Positions 17,079 through 25,563 of a stretch of 64,000 nucleotides of DNA are shown here, piece after piece. The notes below the pieces were generated by a model. The model worked only from the letters and a program-made list of their open reading frames with translations, was not told the DNA's origin and did not search any database. Position numbers and translations under genes: made by a program. The stretch spans positions 372,001 to 436,000 of the forward strand of contig VERI01000001.1 in NCBI GenBank assembly GCA_018882785.1, given 5' to 3'. Source of the stretch: Burkholderiaceae bacterium. GTDB taxonomy: Bacteria > Pseudomonadota > Gammaproteobacteria > Burkholderiales > Burkholderiaceae_A. How positions within the stretch are numbered: position 1 is the stretch's first letter; each line of letters begins with the position of its first letter.

Positions 17079-17144
17079 CGGCCCTAAGAATCCACTTTCC
17101 GTGGGGAAGCGCGCCTGCTTCAGAAACCTGCAACGGCCCTAAGA
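17079..17144. repeat. Direct repeat upstream of nrdJ
   Basis: CGGCCCTAAGA occurs twice, at 17079-17089 and 17134-17144, 55 bases apart, in the 155-base gap between nrdJ and the K+ channel gene. Read on the nrdJ strand it is TCTTAGGGCCG. Spacing near five helical turns would suit a regulator binding twice, but this is inference. It does not resemble an NrdR box. Confidence 0.4.
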
Positions 17145-17174
17145 CGGCGTTTGGAGTGATCTTCGGGAACTGCT

Positions 17175-17207
17175 GCGCCCCTTAAAGCCGAGTGCCTTTA
17201 AGGGCGC
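17175..17207. repeat. Stem-loop at the 3' end of the K+ channel gene
   Basis: GCGCCCCTTAAAG (17175-17187) pairs with CTTTAAGGGCGC (17196-17207) apart from one bulged base, giving a 12-bp stem around 8 bases. It spans the stop codon of the leftward channel gene. There is no U-tract on either strand, so it may be an mRNA-stabilising or weak terminating structure. Confidence 0.55.
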
Positions 17208-18109
17208 TCCTGCTGCTCTGAGCGCAGCCGTGCGATCACCGCCTGGGCATGTGCCTCGGTGAGCCCGAACTCGACCCTTAGCCGCTCAATGATGCGACGC
17301 TCGCGCTCGGATATCTCCCGATCCCCCGCGAGTGCCGTCTCGACTTCCGTTTCAAACAAGATTTCCTGTCTGCGCATACGTGTGCTGAAGGCAGATGCCA
17401 CAATACCGGTGAGGAGAGCGACAGTAAGGACGCCCGAAATTGCGGTAATGCCCCCGATCAGTTTGCCAAGTCCAGAGACGGGAACAACATCGCCATACCC
17501 CAGGGTGGTCAGGGTCACAATCGACCACCATAGCGAGTCCGGGATACTCCCAAATTTATCAGGCTGCAGATTGTGTTCTGCGTAATACATCAGGCATGAG
17601 GTCACCAAGAGGGCAATTGCGAGTAGATATAACGCGGAAATAAACGAGTGTCGCTCAGCGTAGATCGCACTGATCAGATCCTCTAAAGCGGTGTTGTAAT
17701 GGGAGAGTTTTAAAATTCTGAGCACGCGAATAATTCTCAGAAATCTCAGATCGAGCCCGGGAATGATCCCCTGGAGGAAGAAGGGCAGGATGGCCAGCAG
17801 ATCGATCATTCCGTGAAAGCTCAGGACGTATTTCAATCGCTTTTGGGCAGCGGAGCGCGAAGAAGACGGCCTATCCTCCGCGGCGGTCCAGAGCCTGAGG
17901 GCATATTCAATGGTGAAGAAGATGATGGAAAAAACCTCGAACACATAAAACGGATGTCCATAGGCCTCTTCGATTTCATTGACCGACTCAAGAATCACCG
18001 CCGTAATATTGGCGAGCACCATCACGGTCAGGGTCCAAGAGAACAGGGCGGTCAGGAGACCCCCTTTTTTGTAATTCAAAACCTGATACAGCCTATGTCT
18101 GAGCGTCAT
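17198..18109 (-). CDS. Voltage-gated potassium channel
   Basis: A 303-residue six-helix ion channel of the bacterial Kv type. S4 is visible as RFLRIIRVLRILKL with regularly spaced Arg, and the selectivity filter is TLTTLGYGDVVP. After S6 there is a charged cytoplasmic tail of about 60 residues, with no RCK domain. The ATG at 18109 gives the normal short N-terminus; an in-frame start at 18247 would add 46 unrelated residues. It is divergent from the Liv binding-protein gene at 18280. Confidence 0.9.
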   Translation of the reverse strand: MTLRHRLYQVLNYKKGGLLTALFSWTLTVMVLANITAVILESVNEIEEAYGHPFYVFEVFSIIFFTIEYALRLWTAAEDRPSSSRSAAQKRLKYVLSFHGMIDLLAILPFFLQGIIPGLDLRFLRIIRVLRILKLSHYNTALEDLISAIYAERHSFISALYLLAIALLVTSCLMYYAEHNLQPDKFGSIPDSLWWSIVTLTTLGYGDVVPVSGLGKLIGGITAISGVLTVALLTGIVASAFSTRMRRQEILFETEVETALAGDREISERERRIIERLRVEFGLTEAHAQAVIARLRSEQQERP

Positions 18110-18279
18110 GTGTGCGGTGGTCGCTTGGATGGGTGGCCAGCAGATGGTATCGCCCGTATGCCCTCTAGGGACTTTAGCGAACCAAGGGAAACCCCCGAGA
18201 GAAGCGTCATGGCGCAGATTCGGTACAAGAACCATAATTTTCGCCATTACAAATCTGACTATCTCGCCAAGGAGGGGAC

Positions 18280-19440
18280 ATGTTTAAGGGCCGTCGGTTC
18301 ACCCATTGTTGTGCTGTCGCTGCGTTTTTCGCGGCGGCAGTGCCTGCCCACGCCCAGTCTCAGGGCGTGACCGCGAATGAGATCTTGATTGGAACCATTC
18401 AGGACCTTTCAGGACCGCTTGCAGGATTTAGCAAAATGGCTGTCGCAGGCATGCAGATGCGGGTCGATGAAATTAACGCCGCTGGGGGTATTCAGGGCAG
18501 GAAACTTAAACTGCTGGTCGAGGACTCTGCCTATAGCCCGACCCGTGGCGCCCAGGTGGCCCAAAAACTGGTCAATCAGGATCGGATTTTTGTGATGGCG
18601 GGGACGATCGGTACGGTTGTCAACAATGCGGCGATGCCCATCCAGTTTGAAAAAAACGTGATGAACTTTGCGCCGTTAACGACCGCTCGGGATATGTTTG
18701 AGCCGGTAAATAAGCTTAAATTTGCGATTCTGGATGATTACTATGGCGCGATGAAGGAGCATAGCCCTGTGCTGTATAAGCGGGTGAATGCTAAAAAAGC
18801 CTGTGCGGTCTACCAGGATGACGAATTTGGCCTTGAGGTCTTCCGTGGCGCAACGGATGGACTGAAAAGTATCGGTGTGACGATGGCTGAGACCGTCACA
18901 TATAAGCGTGGTGCGACTGACTTTTCTTCCCAGGTGGCGCGTCTTCGTGGGGCGGGCTGTGATTTTGTTGTCATGGGCACGCTCATCCGGGAAACGCCTG
19001 CCGTGATGGCTGAGTCGCGCAAGACTGGATTTAATCCGACTTTCTTCGGGTCAATTGGCGCATACACCGAGCTGATTCCCATGCTCGGGCGTGAAGCGGT
19101 CAATGGTTTTTATGCGGTGAGCTCAACACCGATTCCCTATCCCGATTCCCCGAATCCGGCAGTGCGTAAATGGGCTGCCGATTTCAAGGCACGTGCGAAT
19201 ACTGACCCGCAGCTCTTCACCTTGTATGGCTACTGGATTATCGATCTGTTGAGCCGTGGAATGGATCGGGCGGGAAAAAACTTGACGACCGATACGTTGG
19301 CCAGAGCGTTTGAGACCATGGGCACCCAGAATAGTCCGCTGGGCGTTCCACCGACTACGTTCACAGAGAAGAATCACCTGGGATCAAGTTATTCCACTAT
19401 TTCGCAGATTCAAAACGGCCGTTGGGTCGAGGTGAAGTAA
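18280..19440 (+). CDS. Liv-type ABC transporter substrate-binding protein (cluster 1)
   Basis: A 386-residue periplasmic receptor of the branched-chain amino acid (HAAT) family. The signal peptide runs to PAHAQS. Mature motifs include ILIGTIQDLSGPLAGF and EINAAGGIQGRKLKLLVEDSAY, typical of LivK-like Peripla_BP_6 proteins. AAGGAGGGG lies directly upstream of the ATG. It heads a five-gene transporter cluster with an acyl-CoA ligase as last gene, suggesting that the ligand is an organic acid later activated with CoA rather than an amino acid; that is inference. Confidence 0.92.
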   Translation: MFKGRRFTHCCAVAAFFAAAVPAHAQSQGVTANEILIGTIQDLSGPLAGFSKMAVAGMQMRVDEINAAGGIQGRKLKLLVEDSAYSPTRGAQVAQKLVNQDRIFVMAGTIGTVVNNAAMPIQFEKNVMNFAPLTTARDMFEPVNKLKFAILDDYYGAMKEHSPVLYKRVNAKKACAVYQDDEFGLEVFRGATDGLKSIGVTMAETVTYKRGATDFSSQVARLRGAGCDFVVMGTLIRETPAVMAESRKTGFNPTFFGSIGAYTELIPMLGREAVNGFYAVSSTPIPYPDSPNPAVRKWAADFKARANTDPQLFTLYGYWIIDLLSRGMDRAGKNLTTDTLARAFETMGTQNSPLGVPPTTFTEKNHLGSSYSTISQIQNGRWVEVK

Positions 19441-19455
19441 CCCCACCTCAGTGAC

Positions 19456-19490
19456 AAGCCCGGGCCAGATTCTCCTGGCCTGGGCTTTCT
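19456..19490 (+). terminator. Terminator-like hairpin between binding protein and permease (cluster 1)
   Basis: AAGCCCGGGCCAG (19456-19468) pairs with CTGGCCTGGGCTT (19475-19487) with one G-U, a 13-bp stem and 6-base loop, followed by a short TTTCT. It is placed to reduce permease expression relative to the receptor. Confidence 0.75.
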
Positions 19491-19512
19491 CCATCCACTT
19501 ATAAGCGCCGCT

Positions 19513-20382
19513 ATGTTGCAGATTGTCCTCAGTGGCGTGTCACAGGGTTGTATTTACGGATTGATTGCCCTTGGCTTTGTGCTGATCTACAAGGCCACGG
19601 AGACTGTGAGCTTTGCCCAGGGTGAGCTCATGATGGTGGGAAGCTTTACAGCGTTTGCCATGATGCAGTTTCTGGGCCTGCCCTTTTGGATGGCGCTGGT
19701 CGCCTGCCTGTTGGCCTTGGCACTGGTGGGCTATGGGCTGGAGCGGGTAGTGATACGCCCGGTGCTGGGGCAGACGGCCCTGGCCGTTGTGCTTCTCACG
19801 ATTGGTATCGGCTACGTAGCGCGCGGATTAATCGCAATGACGCCCGTGATTGGTACTGAGACGCATACCTTGGCCGTACCGTATGCGGGGAAGACGCTTG
19901 AACTTGGCGGGCTGGTGATTTCCTACGATCACCTCGTGGTGATTGGATCCACGGTACTGATTTGTTTGTTGCTGTACTTGATGTTTCATTTCACTCGAAT
20001 CGGCATTGCCCTTCGTGCCTCATCGCAAAATCAGCTTGCCGCCTATTACATGGGAATACCGGTGAAGCGGCTCAATAGCCTAGTCTGGAGCATGGCCGCG
20101 GGGCTTGCATGTTTAGCGGGTGTGCTGCTGGCGCCCATCACCTTTGTGCATGTGAATATGGGATTTATTGGACTTAAGGCACTTCCGGCCGCGGTTGTAG
20201 GTGGGTTTACCAGCCTTCCGGGCGCTATTTTGGGCGGCATCATTATTGGGGTCGCCGAGACCCTTTCTGGCTTCTACCTGCCAGAGGGATTCAAAGAAGT
20301 GGCTGCGTATGTCGTCATGTTGGCTGTCTTGCTGATTTTCCCGAGCGGCCTTCTGGGTGAGCGCACCCGCAAAAAAGTCTAG
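19513..20382 (+). CDS. LivH-type ABC permease (cluster 1)
   Basis: A 289-residue inner-membrane permease with about eight hydrophobic segments. Typical LivH features are GLIALGFVLIYKATETVSFAQGE at the N-terminus and LRASSQNQLAAYYMGIPV, the cytoplasmic loop that contacts the ATPases. No obvious ribosome-binding site precedes the ATG, as with dctQ. It follows the terminator-like hairpin and is followed by livM after 19 bases. Confidence 0.92.
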   Translation: MLQIVLSGVSQGCIYGLIALGFVLIYKATETVSFAQGELMMVGSFTAFAMMQFLGLPFWMALVACLLALALVGYGLERVVIRPVLGQTALAVVLLTIGIGYVARGLIAMTPVIGTETHTLAVPYAGKTLELGGLVISYDHLVVIGSTVLICLLLYLMFHFTRIGIALRASSQNQLAAYYMGIPVKRLNSLVWSMAAGLACLAGVLLAPITFVHVNMGFIGLKALPAAVVGGFTSLPGAILGGIIIGVAETLSGFYLPEGFKEVAAYVVMLAVLLIFPSGLLGERTRKKV

Positions 20383-20401
20383 ACCGAGACCTGAGCTGCC
20401 C

Positions 20402-21478
20402 ATGCGATTTCTGTTTAAGACGAGCTATCTGCAGGACATTCGGCTGATTCAGCATTCCGGGCAGTTGCTCTGGATTGGACTATTGGTGGCTGGCCTTTTG
20501 ATCTCGCCAGCACTTTTGCCGGAATTCTGGCTCGCCCAGTTAAATCTGATCCTCGTCTACGCGATGGTTGGTCTGGGGATGATGATTCTGCTTGGCTACA
20601 CGGGCCAGCTGTCTCTCGGGCACGCCGCATTTTTTGGACTGGGTGCGTTTGTGCAGGCATATTTTGTGAATCGAGGCTGGCCATTTTTCGGCGCATTATC
20701 GCTGGTCATCGTGGCAAACATCTCTCTTGGGGCCTTGATTGCATTGCCTGCCCTGCGGATAAAAGGAATATTTCTTGGCATTGCCACGCTCGCGCTTGGC
20801 CTGATTGTTGAAGAGGTTTTCGTAAAGTGGGAGTCGTTCACCAACGGAACCTCTGGTCTCAATGTAAAGCCTGCCGAACTTTTTGGTTTGATATTTAATT
20901 CACAACAGAGATTTTTTTATCTCGCCTTCGGGTTGGTGCTGGTCTGCACATGGATGACATTAAATCTGCTCCGTAGCCCAACCGGCCGCGCATTAATTGC
21001 GATTCGTGATTCGGAAATCTCTGCCCAGAGCATGGGCATACAGGCCGGTAAAACCAAGATCACCGCTTTTATGATCTCTGCCGCCTTTACTGGTATCGGT
21101 GGCGCGTTGTACGCCCATTATTTGCGGCATATTTCTCCAGAAAACTTCACATTGTTGCTTTCCCTCGACTTTGCGTTGATGGTGATTATTGGAGGCCTCG
21201 CGAGCATTCACGGAGTATTTTTTGGAGCCTTGTTTATTGTCCTGATGCCACCATTGATTGCAATTGGCAAAGATTTTCTGCCAGCGGGTATGGCCAATAC
21301 CGCAGGATTGCAGAATGTTGTCTATGGACTGATTCTGATCATGGTGGTGCTGTTTGAGCCCCGCGGTTTATACGGGCGATGGCTGAAAATACGGACTTAT
21401 TTTCAGATTTTTCCGTTCTATCGTCGGGGCATGTTCAGGCGGCAGAAAGCGTTTCAGAAGTCTGAACGGCTGCACTAA
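20402..21478 (+). CDS. LivM-type ABC permease (cluster 1)
   Basis: A 358-residue second permease. The start at 20402 is preferred to an in-frame one at 20357, which overlaps livH and would add a highly charged leader. Family motifs: LGYTGQLSLGHAAFFGLGAF, then AIRDSEISAQSMGI as the coupling loop. It is a stand-alone protein here, in contrast with the fused versions at 32.6 and 58 kb. Confidence 0.92.
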   Translation: MRFLFKTSYLQDIRLIQHSGQLLWIGLLVAGLLISPALLPEFWLAQLNLILVYAMVGLGMMILLGYTGQLSLGHAAFFGLGAFVQAYFVNRGWPFFGALSLVIVANISLGALIALPALRIKGIFLGIATLALGLIVEEVFVKWESFTNGTSGLNVKPAELFGLIFNSQQRFFYLAFGLVLVCTWMTLNLLRSPTGRALIAIRDSEISAQSMGIQAGKTKITAFMISAAFTGIGGALYAHYLRHISPENFTLLLSLDFALMVIIGGLASIHGVFFGALFIVLMPPLIAIGKDFLPAGMANTAGLQNVVYGLILIMVVLFEPRGLYGRWLKIRTYFQIFPFYRRGMFRRQKAFQKSERLH

Positions 21479-21481
21479 CGG

Positions 21482-22267
21482 ATGCTGACCATGACACAGC
21501 CATTGCTCCGCGCGCAGAACCTATCCCGGCAGTTTGGTGGATTGCTTGCGGTCGACAACGTGAGCTTTGATGTTTTTCCGGGTGAGGTCTTGACCCTTAT
21601 TGGCCCAAACGGGGCGGGCAAGTCCACCGTATTCAATGTCATCAGTCGGATTTATCCGCAGACCGCTGGCCGGCTGGAATATCGTGGAAAGGACTTATCG
21701 AGCGTGGCCGCCCATGAGATTGCATGGCGGGGTATTGCACGGACATTCCAGAATATCGAGCTATTTGAGCACGCGACGGTGCTCAATAATCTTTTGATTG
21801 GCCATCATATACACAGCCGGACGAGCCTCATTGGAGATTTATTGTTTCTCCCTTCGTCGCGTCATCAGGAGGTGCGTGCGCGCGAGCATGTAGAGGCTGT
21901 GATTGATTTTCTGGGGTTGCAGAAGTTTCGAGATTCGATGGTGGGCGGGCTTCCTTATGGCGTTCGAAAAGTAGTGGAGCTGGGCAGGGCGTTATCCATG
22001 CGGCCGGAACTGCTGCTGCTCGATGAGCCCTCTTCGGGCCTTAATCCGGAAGAGACCGACGAACTCGTGTACTGGATTCGAGATATTGTGAGCGAGATGG
22101 GAACCACCATCATGATGGTGGAGCACGATATGTCCTTGGTGCTGCGAGTCTCCTCACGGGTGGTGGCCATGAACCAGGGTCGGGTGATTGCGGTCGGCAG
22201 TCCAGAGGAGGTGCAGCGTCATCCGGAGGTCGTACAGGCGTATCTTGGTGCAGAGGAGGTGAAGTGA
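21482..22267 (+). CDS. LivG-type ABC ATPase (cluster 1)
   Basis: A 261-residue nucleotide-binding subunit. Walker A is GPNGAGKST (~residues 41-49), the signature is LPYGVRKVVELGRAL and Walker B is LLLLDEPSSGL, followed by VEHDM with the switch His. LivG-type insertion between Walker A and signature is present. It starts three bases after livM and overlaps livF at its stop. Confidence 0.93.
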   Translation: MLTMTQPLLRAQNLSRQFGGLLAVDNVSFDVFPGEVLTLIGPNGAGKSTVFNVISRIYPQTAGRLEYRGKDLSSVAAHEIAWRGIARTFQNIELFEHATVLNNLLIGHHIHSRTSLIGDLLFLPSSRHQEVRAREHVEAVIDFLGLQKFRDSMVGGLPYGVRKVVELGRALSMRPELLLLDEPSSGLNPEETDELVYWIRDIVSEMGTTIMMVEHDMSLVLRVSSRVVAMNQGRVIAVGSPEEVQRHPEVVQAYLGAEEVK

Positions 22268-23043
22268 TGGCGGCCCCGGACATGTTGGTGGTCAGTGCAG
22301 TCGAGGCTGCATATGGGCCGATCCGCGCGATTCGGGGTGTCAGCCTTCGGGTGGCGCCCTCCAGTGTGGTGACGTTGCTGGGTTCGAATGGTGCGGGCAA
22401 GACCACGCTTCTTAAGACCATCTCGGGAATCATGGATCCCCTGCGCGGCGCGATTACGTTTTGTGGGCAGGAAATCGCAGGACTTGATCCTGCGCGCATT
22501 GTGCAGAATGGTTTATGCCATGTGCCCGAAGGACGGGAGGTCTTTCCTCTGCTCACAGTTCACGAGAATTTACTCATGGGAGCCTATACGCGCAGCGATC
22601 GAGATGCCGTGGCTAGGGATCTTGAGCGGGCCTATGGATATTTCCCAATCCTCGCCGAACGACGGGATCAAGATGCGGGGTTACTCTCGGGTGGCCAGCA
22701 GCAGATGCTCGCGATTGCCCGCGCGCTGCTCTCCTCGCCCAAGATGATTCTCATGGACGAGCCGAGCCTGGGTTTGAGTCCAAAGCTGACCCGCGAAATT
22801 TTTGACATCATTATTCGGATCAATCGAGAAAGCGGTACAAGTATCCTTCTGGTTGAGCAGAACGCCCATATGGCATTGCATACCGCAGACTATGGCTATG
22901 TGCTTGAGAACGGCCGGGTGGTTTTGGAGGACAGCTGTGCGCGGCTGCGCGAGAAAGACGATATTCGAGAGTTTTATCTCGGACTAAAACAGCAGGGTGT
23001 CCGTGGAGACCGCCGCTGGAAAAAGAAGAAAACCTGGAGATAA
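22267..23043 (+). CDS. LivF-type ABC ATPase (cluster 1)
   Basis: A 258-residue second ATPase. Walker A is GSNGAGKTT, followed by VPEGREVFPLLTVHENL typical of LivF, signature LSGGQQQMLAIARAL and Walker B MILMDEPSLGLS. The ATG at 22267 overlaps the livG stop (TGATG); a GTG one codon earlier is an alternative. The basic tail RRWKKKKTWR is unusual for LivF. Confidence 0.93.
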   Translation: MAAPDMLVVSAVEAAYGPIRAIRGVSLRVAPSSVVTLLGSNGAGKTTLLKTISGIMDPLRGAITFCGQEIAGLDPARIVQNGLCHVPEGREVFPLLTVHENLLMGAYTRSDRDAVARDLERAYGYFPILAERRDQDAGLLSGGQQQMLAIARALLSSPKMILMDEPSLGLSPKLTREIFDIIIRINRESGTSILLVEQNAHMALHTADYGYVLENGRVVLEDSCARLREKDDIREFYLGLKQQGVRGDRRWKKKKTWR

Positions 23044-23052
23044 GGCTGCCCC

Positions 23053-24927
23053 ATGCGTTATCTCTGGAAAATGCAACAAGAGCTAAGCCGTGCCCGGGCG
23101 GCGATGGCGCCGCCGTTGCCTGGCGATACCGTCCAGTCGATGTTTTGGAATGGCGTTGGTCTGCGGGCGGATCAGACCTGGCTGCGCTCCAAGAAGCGGG
23201 GCGTCTGGCAGTCCTGGACCTGGCAGCACACCGCGGATCAAGTCGCGGAGATTGCCGTGGGGCTCATGTCCCTGGGCATGACCGTTCAGGATCGCGTTGC
23301 CATCATTTCCAATACCCGTGCGGAGTGGGTTTTGGCGGACCTGGCGATTTTGAGCGCCGCAGGCACCACGGTGGGTGTCTATCCGACAGACTCTCCCGAG
23401 CAGCTCGCGTACGTGCTCAATGACAGCGCCGCCCGGTTTATTTTCGTTGAAGACGAGGAGCAGCTCGACAAGACACTCTCTGTGATGCGGGACTGTCCAA
23501 ACCTTGAGCGAATCATCGTGATCGATGAAAAGGGGTTATCGAATTACCGTCACGCGCAGGTATTGGGCCTTTCGGCCCTCAGCGCCCTTGGGCGCCAGGC
23601 CCTGCAGCAAGGGCCTGATGCATTAAAGAATCGTCTCCAGGAGGGTAAACCGGACCATCTCGCGATGCTGGTGTATACCTCGGGAACAACCGGTAAGCCC
23701 AAGGGGGCCATGCACCACCAGAGCGGGCTGGTGTACGCCGTCCGGGCCCACGCTGACATTGTCTGGCAGACACCCCAGGACGAGCGTATGTGTTTCCTGC
23801 CGCTTTGCCATATTGCCGAGCGGATAGGCGGAGTGTTCATCTCTTTGTACACCGGAACCCGAATACATTTTGTCGAAAATCCCGAGACCGTCCCGGAAAA
23901 CATTAGGGAAATTGCCCCCACACTTGTCCTGGCTGTGCCCCGCGTGTGGGAAAAGTTTCAGTCGGGGGTCACGCTGGCCGTTAGCGAGTCAACGGCCCTG
24001 CAGCGGCGGCTTTTTCAGGCCTCTATGGCCCTCGGCCATCAGATTGCAGATCGGGTGCTCGCAGGCGGGGCGGTTGGCTGGGTGGAGCGATTGGCTTATC
24101 GTCTGGCACAGTGGCTGGTCCTTGCGAATGTCCGTAAATCGATCGGATTGGATCGGGCCCGTTGCCTGTTAACGGGTGCCGCTCCGATCTCTCCGCAGCT
24201 GATTCGTTGGTATTACGCCCTGGGCATCCCGATGCTGGAAATCTGGGGTATGACCGAGACCTGTGGGGGGTCGAGTGCAAACAGTCCAGACCATATCAAG
24301 CTGGGGTCGATCGGGCGAGCTGCCGCCCACAATGAGATGCGGCTCGATCCCGAAACCGGGGAGATTCTGGTTCGGGGGAAGAATATCTTTTCTGGCTATC
24401 TCAATAACCCGGAGAAGACCGCAGAGGCCTTTACGGCCGATGGGTGGCTGAGAACAGGGGATGTAGCCACTGTTGACGATCAGGGGTTTTTCACGATCGT
24501 AGACCGGCTAAAGGACATCATCATCACGGCGGGGGGCAAGAACATCACGCCCAGTGAGCTGGAAAATGAGCTTAAAGCCTCTCCGTACATTACTGACGCC
24601 GTGGTCATCGGTGACCGGCGCCCCTACCTGACTGCCATTGTCATGATCGACCATGAGAATGTGGAGCACTTTGCCTTGACCCGGGACATACGGTTTACCA
24701 ATTACGAGAGCCTGACCCGAGCCCAAGAGGTGGTCGACCTGATTGCCGGGGAGATCGAGGCAGTCAATGCGCGATTTGCCCGGGTTGAGCGAATCAAAAA
24801 ATTCCGGCTTCTGGGGAAAAAGCTTACCCCGGAGGATGAGGAGGTGACCCCGACCATGAAACTCAAACGAAAATTGATCCTAGAGCGGTATTCGCCGATG
24901 ATTGAGGAAATGTACGGGGACCTCTAA
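23053..24927 (+). CDS. AMP-forming acyl-CoA ligase
   Basis: A 624-residue adenylate-forming enzyme of the long-chain acyl-CoA synthetase (FadD15-like) type that activates a carboxylic acid to its CoA thioester. The P-loop-like motif YTSGTTGKPKGAM is near residue 215, LLTGAAPIS and MTETCGG near 375-410, WLRTGDVA near 475 and IITAGGKNITP near 495 (hinge to the C-terminal domain). It lies 9 bases after livF. This linkage of a Liv transporter to an acyl-CoA ligase suggests import then activation of a hydrophobic or aromatic acid. Confidence 0.9.
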   Translation: MRYLWKMQQELSRARAAMAPPLPGDTVQSMFWNGVGLRADQTWLRSKKRGVWQSWTWQHTADQVAEIAVGLMSLGMTVQDRVAIISNTRAEWVLADLAILSAAGTTVGVYPTDSPEQLAYVLNDSAARFIFVEDEEQLDKTLSVMRDCPNLERIIVIDEKGLSNYRHAQVLGLSALSALGRQALQQGPDALKNRLQEGKPDHLAMLVYTSGTTGKPKGAMHHQSGLVYAVRAHADIVWQTPQDERMCFLPLCHIAERIGGVFISLYTGTRIHFVENPETVPENIREIAPTLVLAVPRVWEKFQSGVTLAVSESTALQRRLFQASMALGHQIADRVLAGGAVGWVERLAYRLAQWLVLANVRKSIGLDRARCLLTGAAPISPQLIRWYYALGIPMLEIWGMTETCGGSSANSPDHIKLGSIGRAAAHNEMRLDPETGEILVRGKNIFSGYLNNPEKTAEAFTADGWLRTGDVATVDDQGFFTIVDRLKDIIITAGGKNITPSELENELKASPYITDAVVIGDRRPYLTAIVMIDHENVEHFALTRDIRFTNYESLTRAQEVVDLIAGEIEAVNARFARVERIKKFRLLGKKLTPEDEEVTPTMKLKRKLILERYSPMIEEMYGDL

Positions 24928-24928
24928 T

Positions 24929-24958
24929 TTGAGCAGTTTTCCCCTGTCCTGATAGACT
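24929..24958 (+). promoter_or_regulatory. Possible sigma-70 promoter for the HU-like gene
   Basis: TTGAGC (24929-24934) and TAGACT (24953-24958) are spaced 18 bases apart, each matching four of six consensus positions, about 40 bases before the HU-like start codon. It overlaps the end of the ligase gene by nothing. Weak evidence only. Confidence 0.3.
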
Positions 24959-24997
24959 TTCACCGCTGTTCCTTTCTTTCACCTAACTGGAGTCAAT

Positions 24998-25426
24998 ATG
25001 GCAAGTAAGAAACCCAAGGCCGCCAAGGCGAAAAAAGCCCCCGCCAAAAAAACTGCCGCTAAAAAAACCGCTGCTAAAAAAACGACTGCTAAAGCGAAAC
25101 CAGCCGCTCTCAAACCAATTAAGGCCGCGCTGAATAAGTCCTCTCTGGTCGCGCGTCTGTCCGAGCATTCAGGGGTTGAGCCCAAGTCAGTGAAAGCTGT
25201 TCTGGCAGCCCTTGAGGAAGCTACCCTGTCATCCGTAAGCAAAAAGGGTGCAGGCGAGTTCACGCTGCCTGGCCTGATGAAGGTGATCGCTCAGAAGGTG
25301 CCCGCCAAGCCAAAGCGCTTTGGTAAAAACCCCTTTACTGGCCAAGACCAGTGGTTTGCTGCCAAGCCCGCCACAGTCAAAGTGAAGGTTCGTGCACTGA
25401 AAAAGCTCAAAGACGCTGTTATCTAA
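24998..25426 (+). CDS. HU-family DNA-binding protein with Lys/Ala-rich histone-like tail
   Basis: A 142-residue nucleoid protein. Residues 1-45 are a low-complexity Lys/Ala tail with repeated AAKKT and AKKAPAKK units, as in histone H1-like bacterial proteins. Residues ~48-142 form an HU-type domain: LVARLSEHSGVEPKSVKAVL, then GAGEFTLPGL, then a DNA-binding arm RFGKNPFTGQ, and VKVRALKKLKDAV at the C-terminus. Both parts should bind DNA non-specifically. It has GGAG just upstream and its own strong terminator, so it is probably a monocistronic, well-expressed gene. Confidence 0.88.
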   Translation: MASKKPKAAKAKKAPAKKTAAKKTAAKKTTAKAKPAALKPIKAALNKSSLVARLSEHSGVEPKSVKAVLAALEEATLSSVSKKGAGEFTLPGLMKVIAQKVPAKPKRFGKNPFTGQDQWFAAKPATVKVKVRALKKLKDAVI

Positions 25427-25443
25427 ACAGTATCTTTTCTGCT

Positions 25444-25485
25444 CGGGCTGCAAGGTGGCGTTAGCCGCCGGCAGCCCGTTTTATT
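25444..25485 (+). terminator. Rho-independent terminator of the HU-like gene
   Basis: CGGGCTGC (25444-25451) pairs with GCAGCCCG (25471-25478); inside, GGTGGC pairs with GCCGCC with one G-U, giving a long stem, followed by TTTTATTTT. It lies 18 bases after the stop codon. Confidence 0.9.
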
Positions 25486-25563
25486 TTAGATAGATGATTT
25501 TGTAAAGATTCTGTCGGCCTCACTTTTTTACTGAAGTGCGGTCTCAATCTAACAATACCAATT

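Noticed and set aside
17043..17197. Possible cobalamin riboswitch before nrdJ
   Set aside because: Read on the nrdJ strand, the B12-box and the conserved core were not found; only repeats and a stem-loop were seen.
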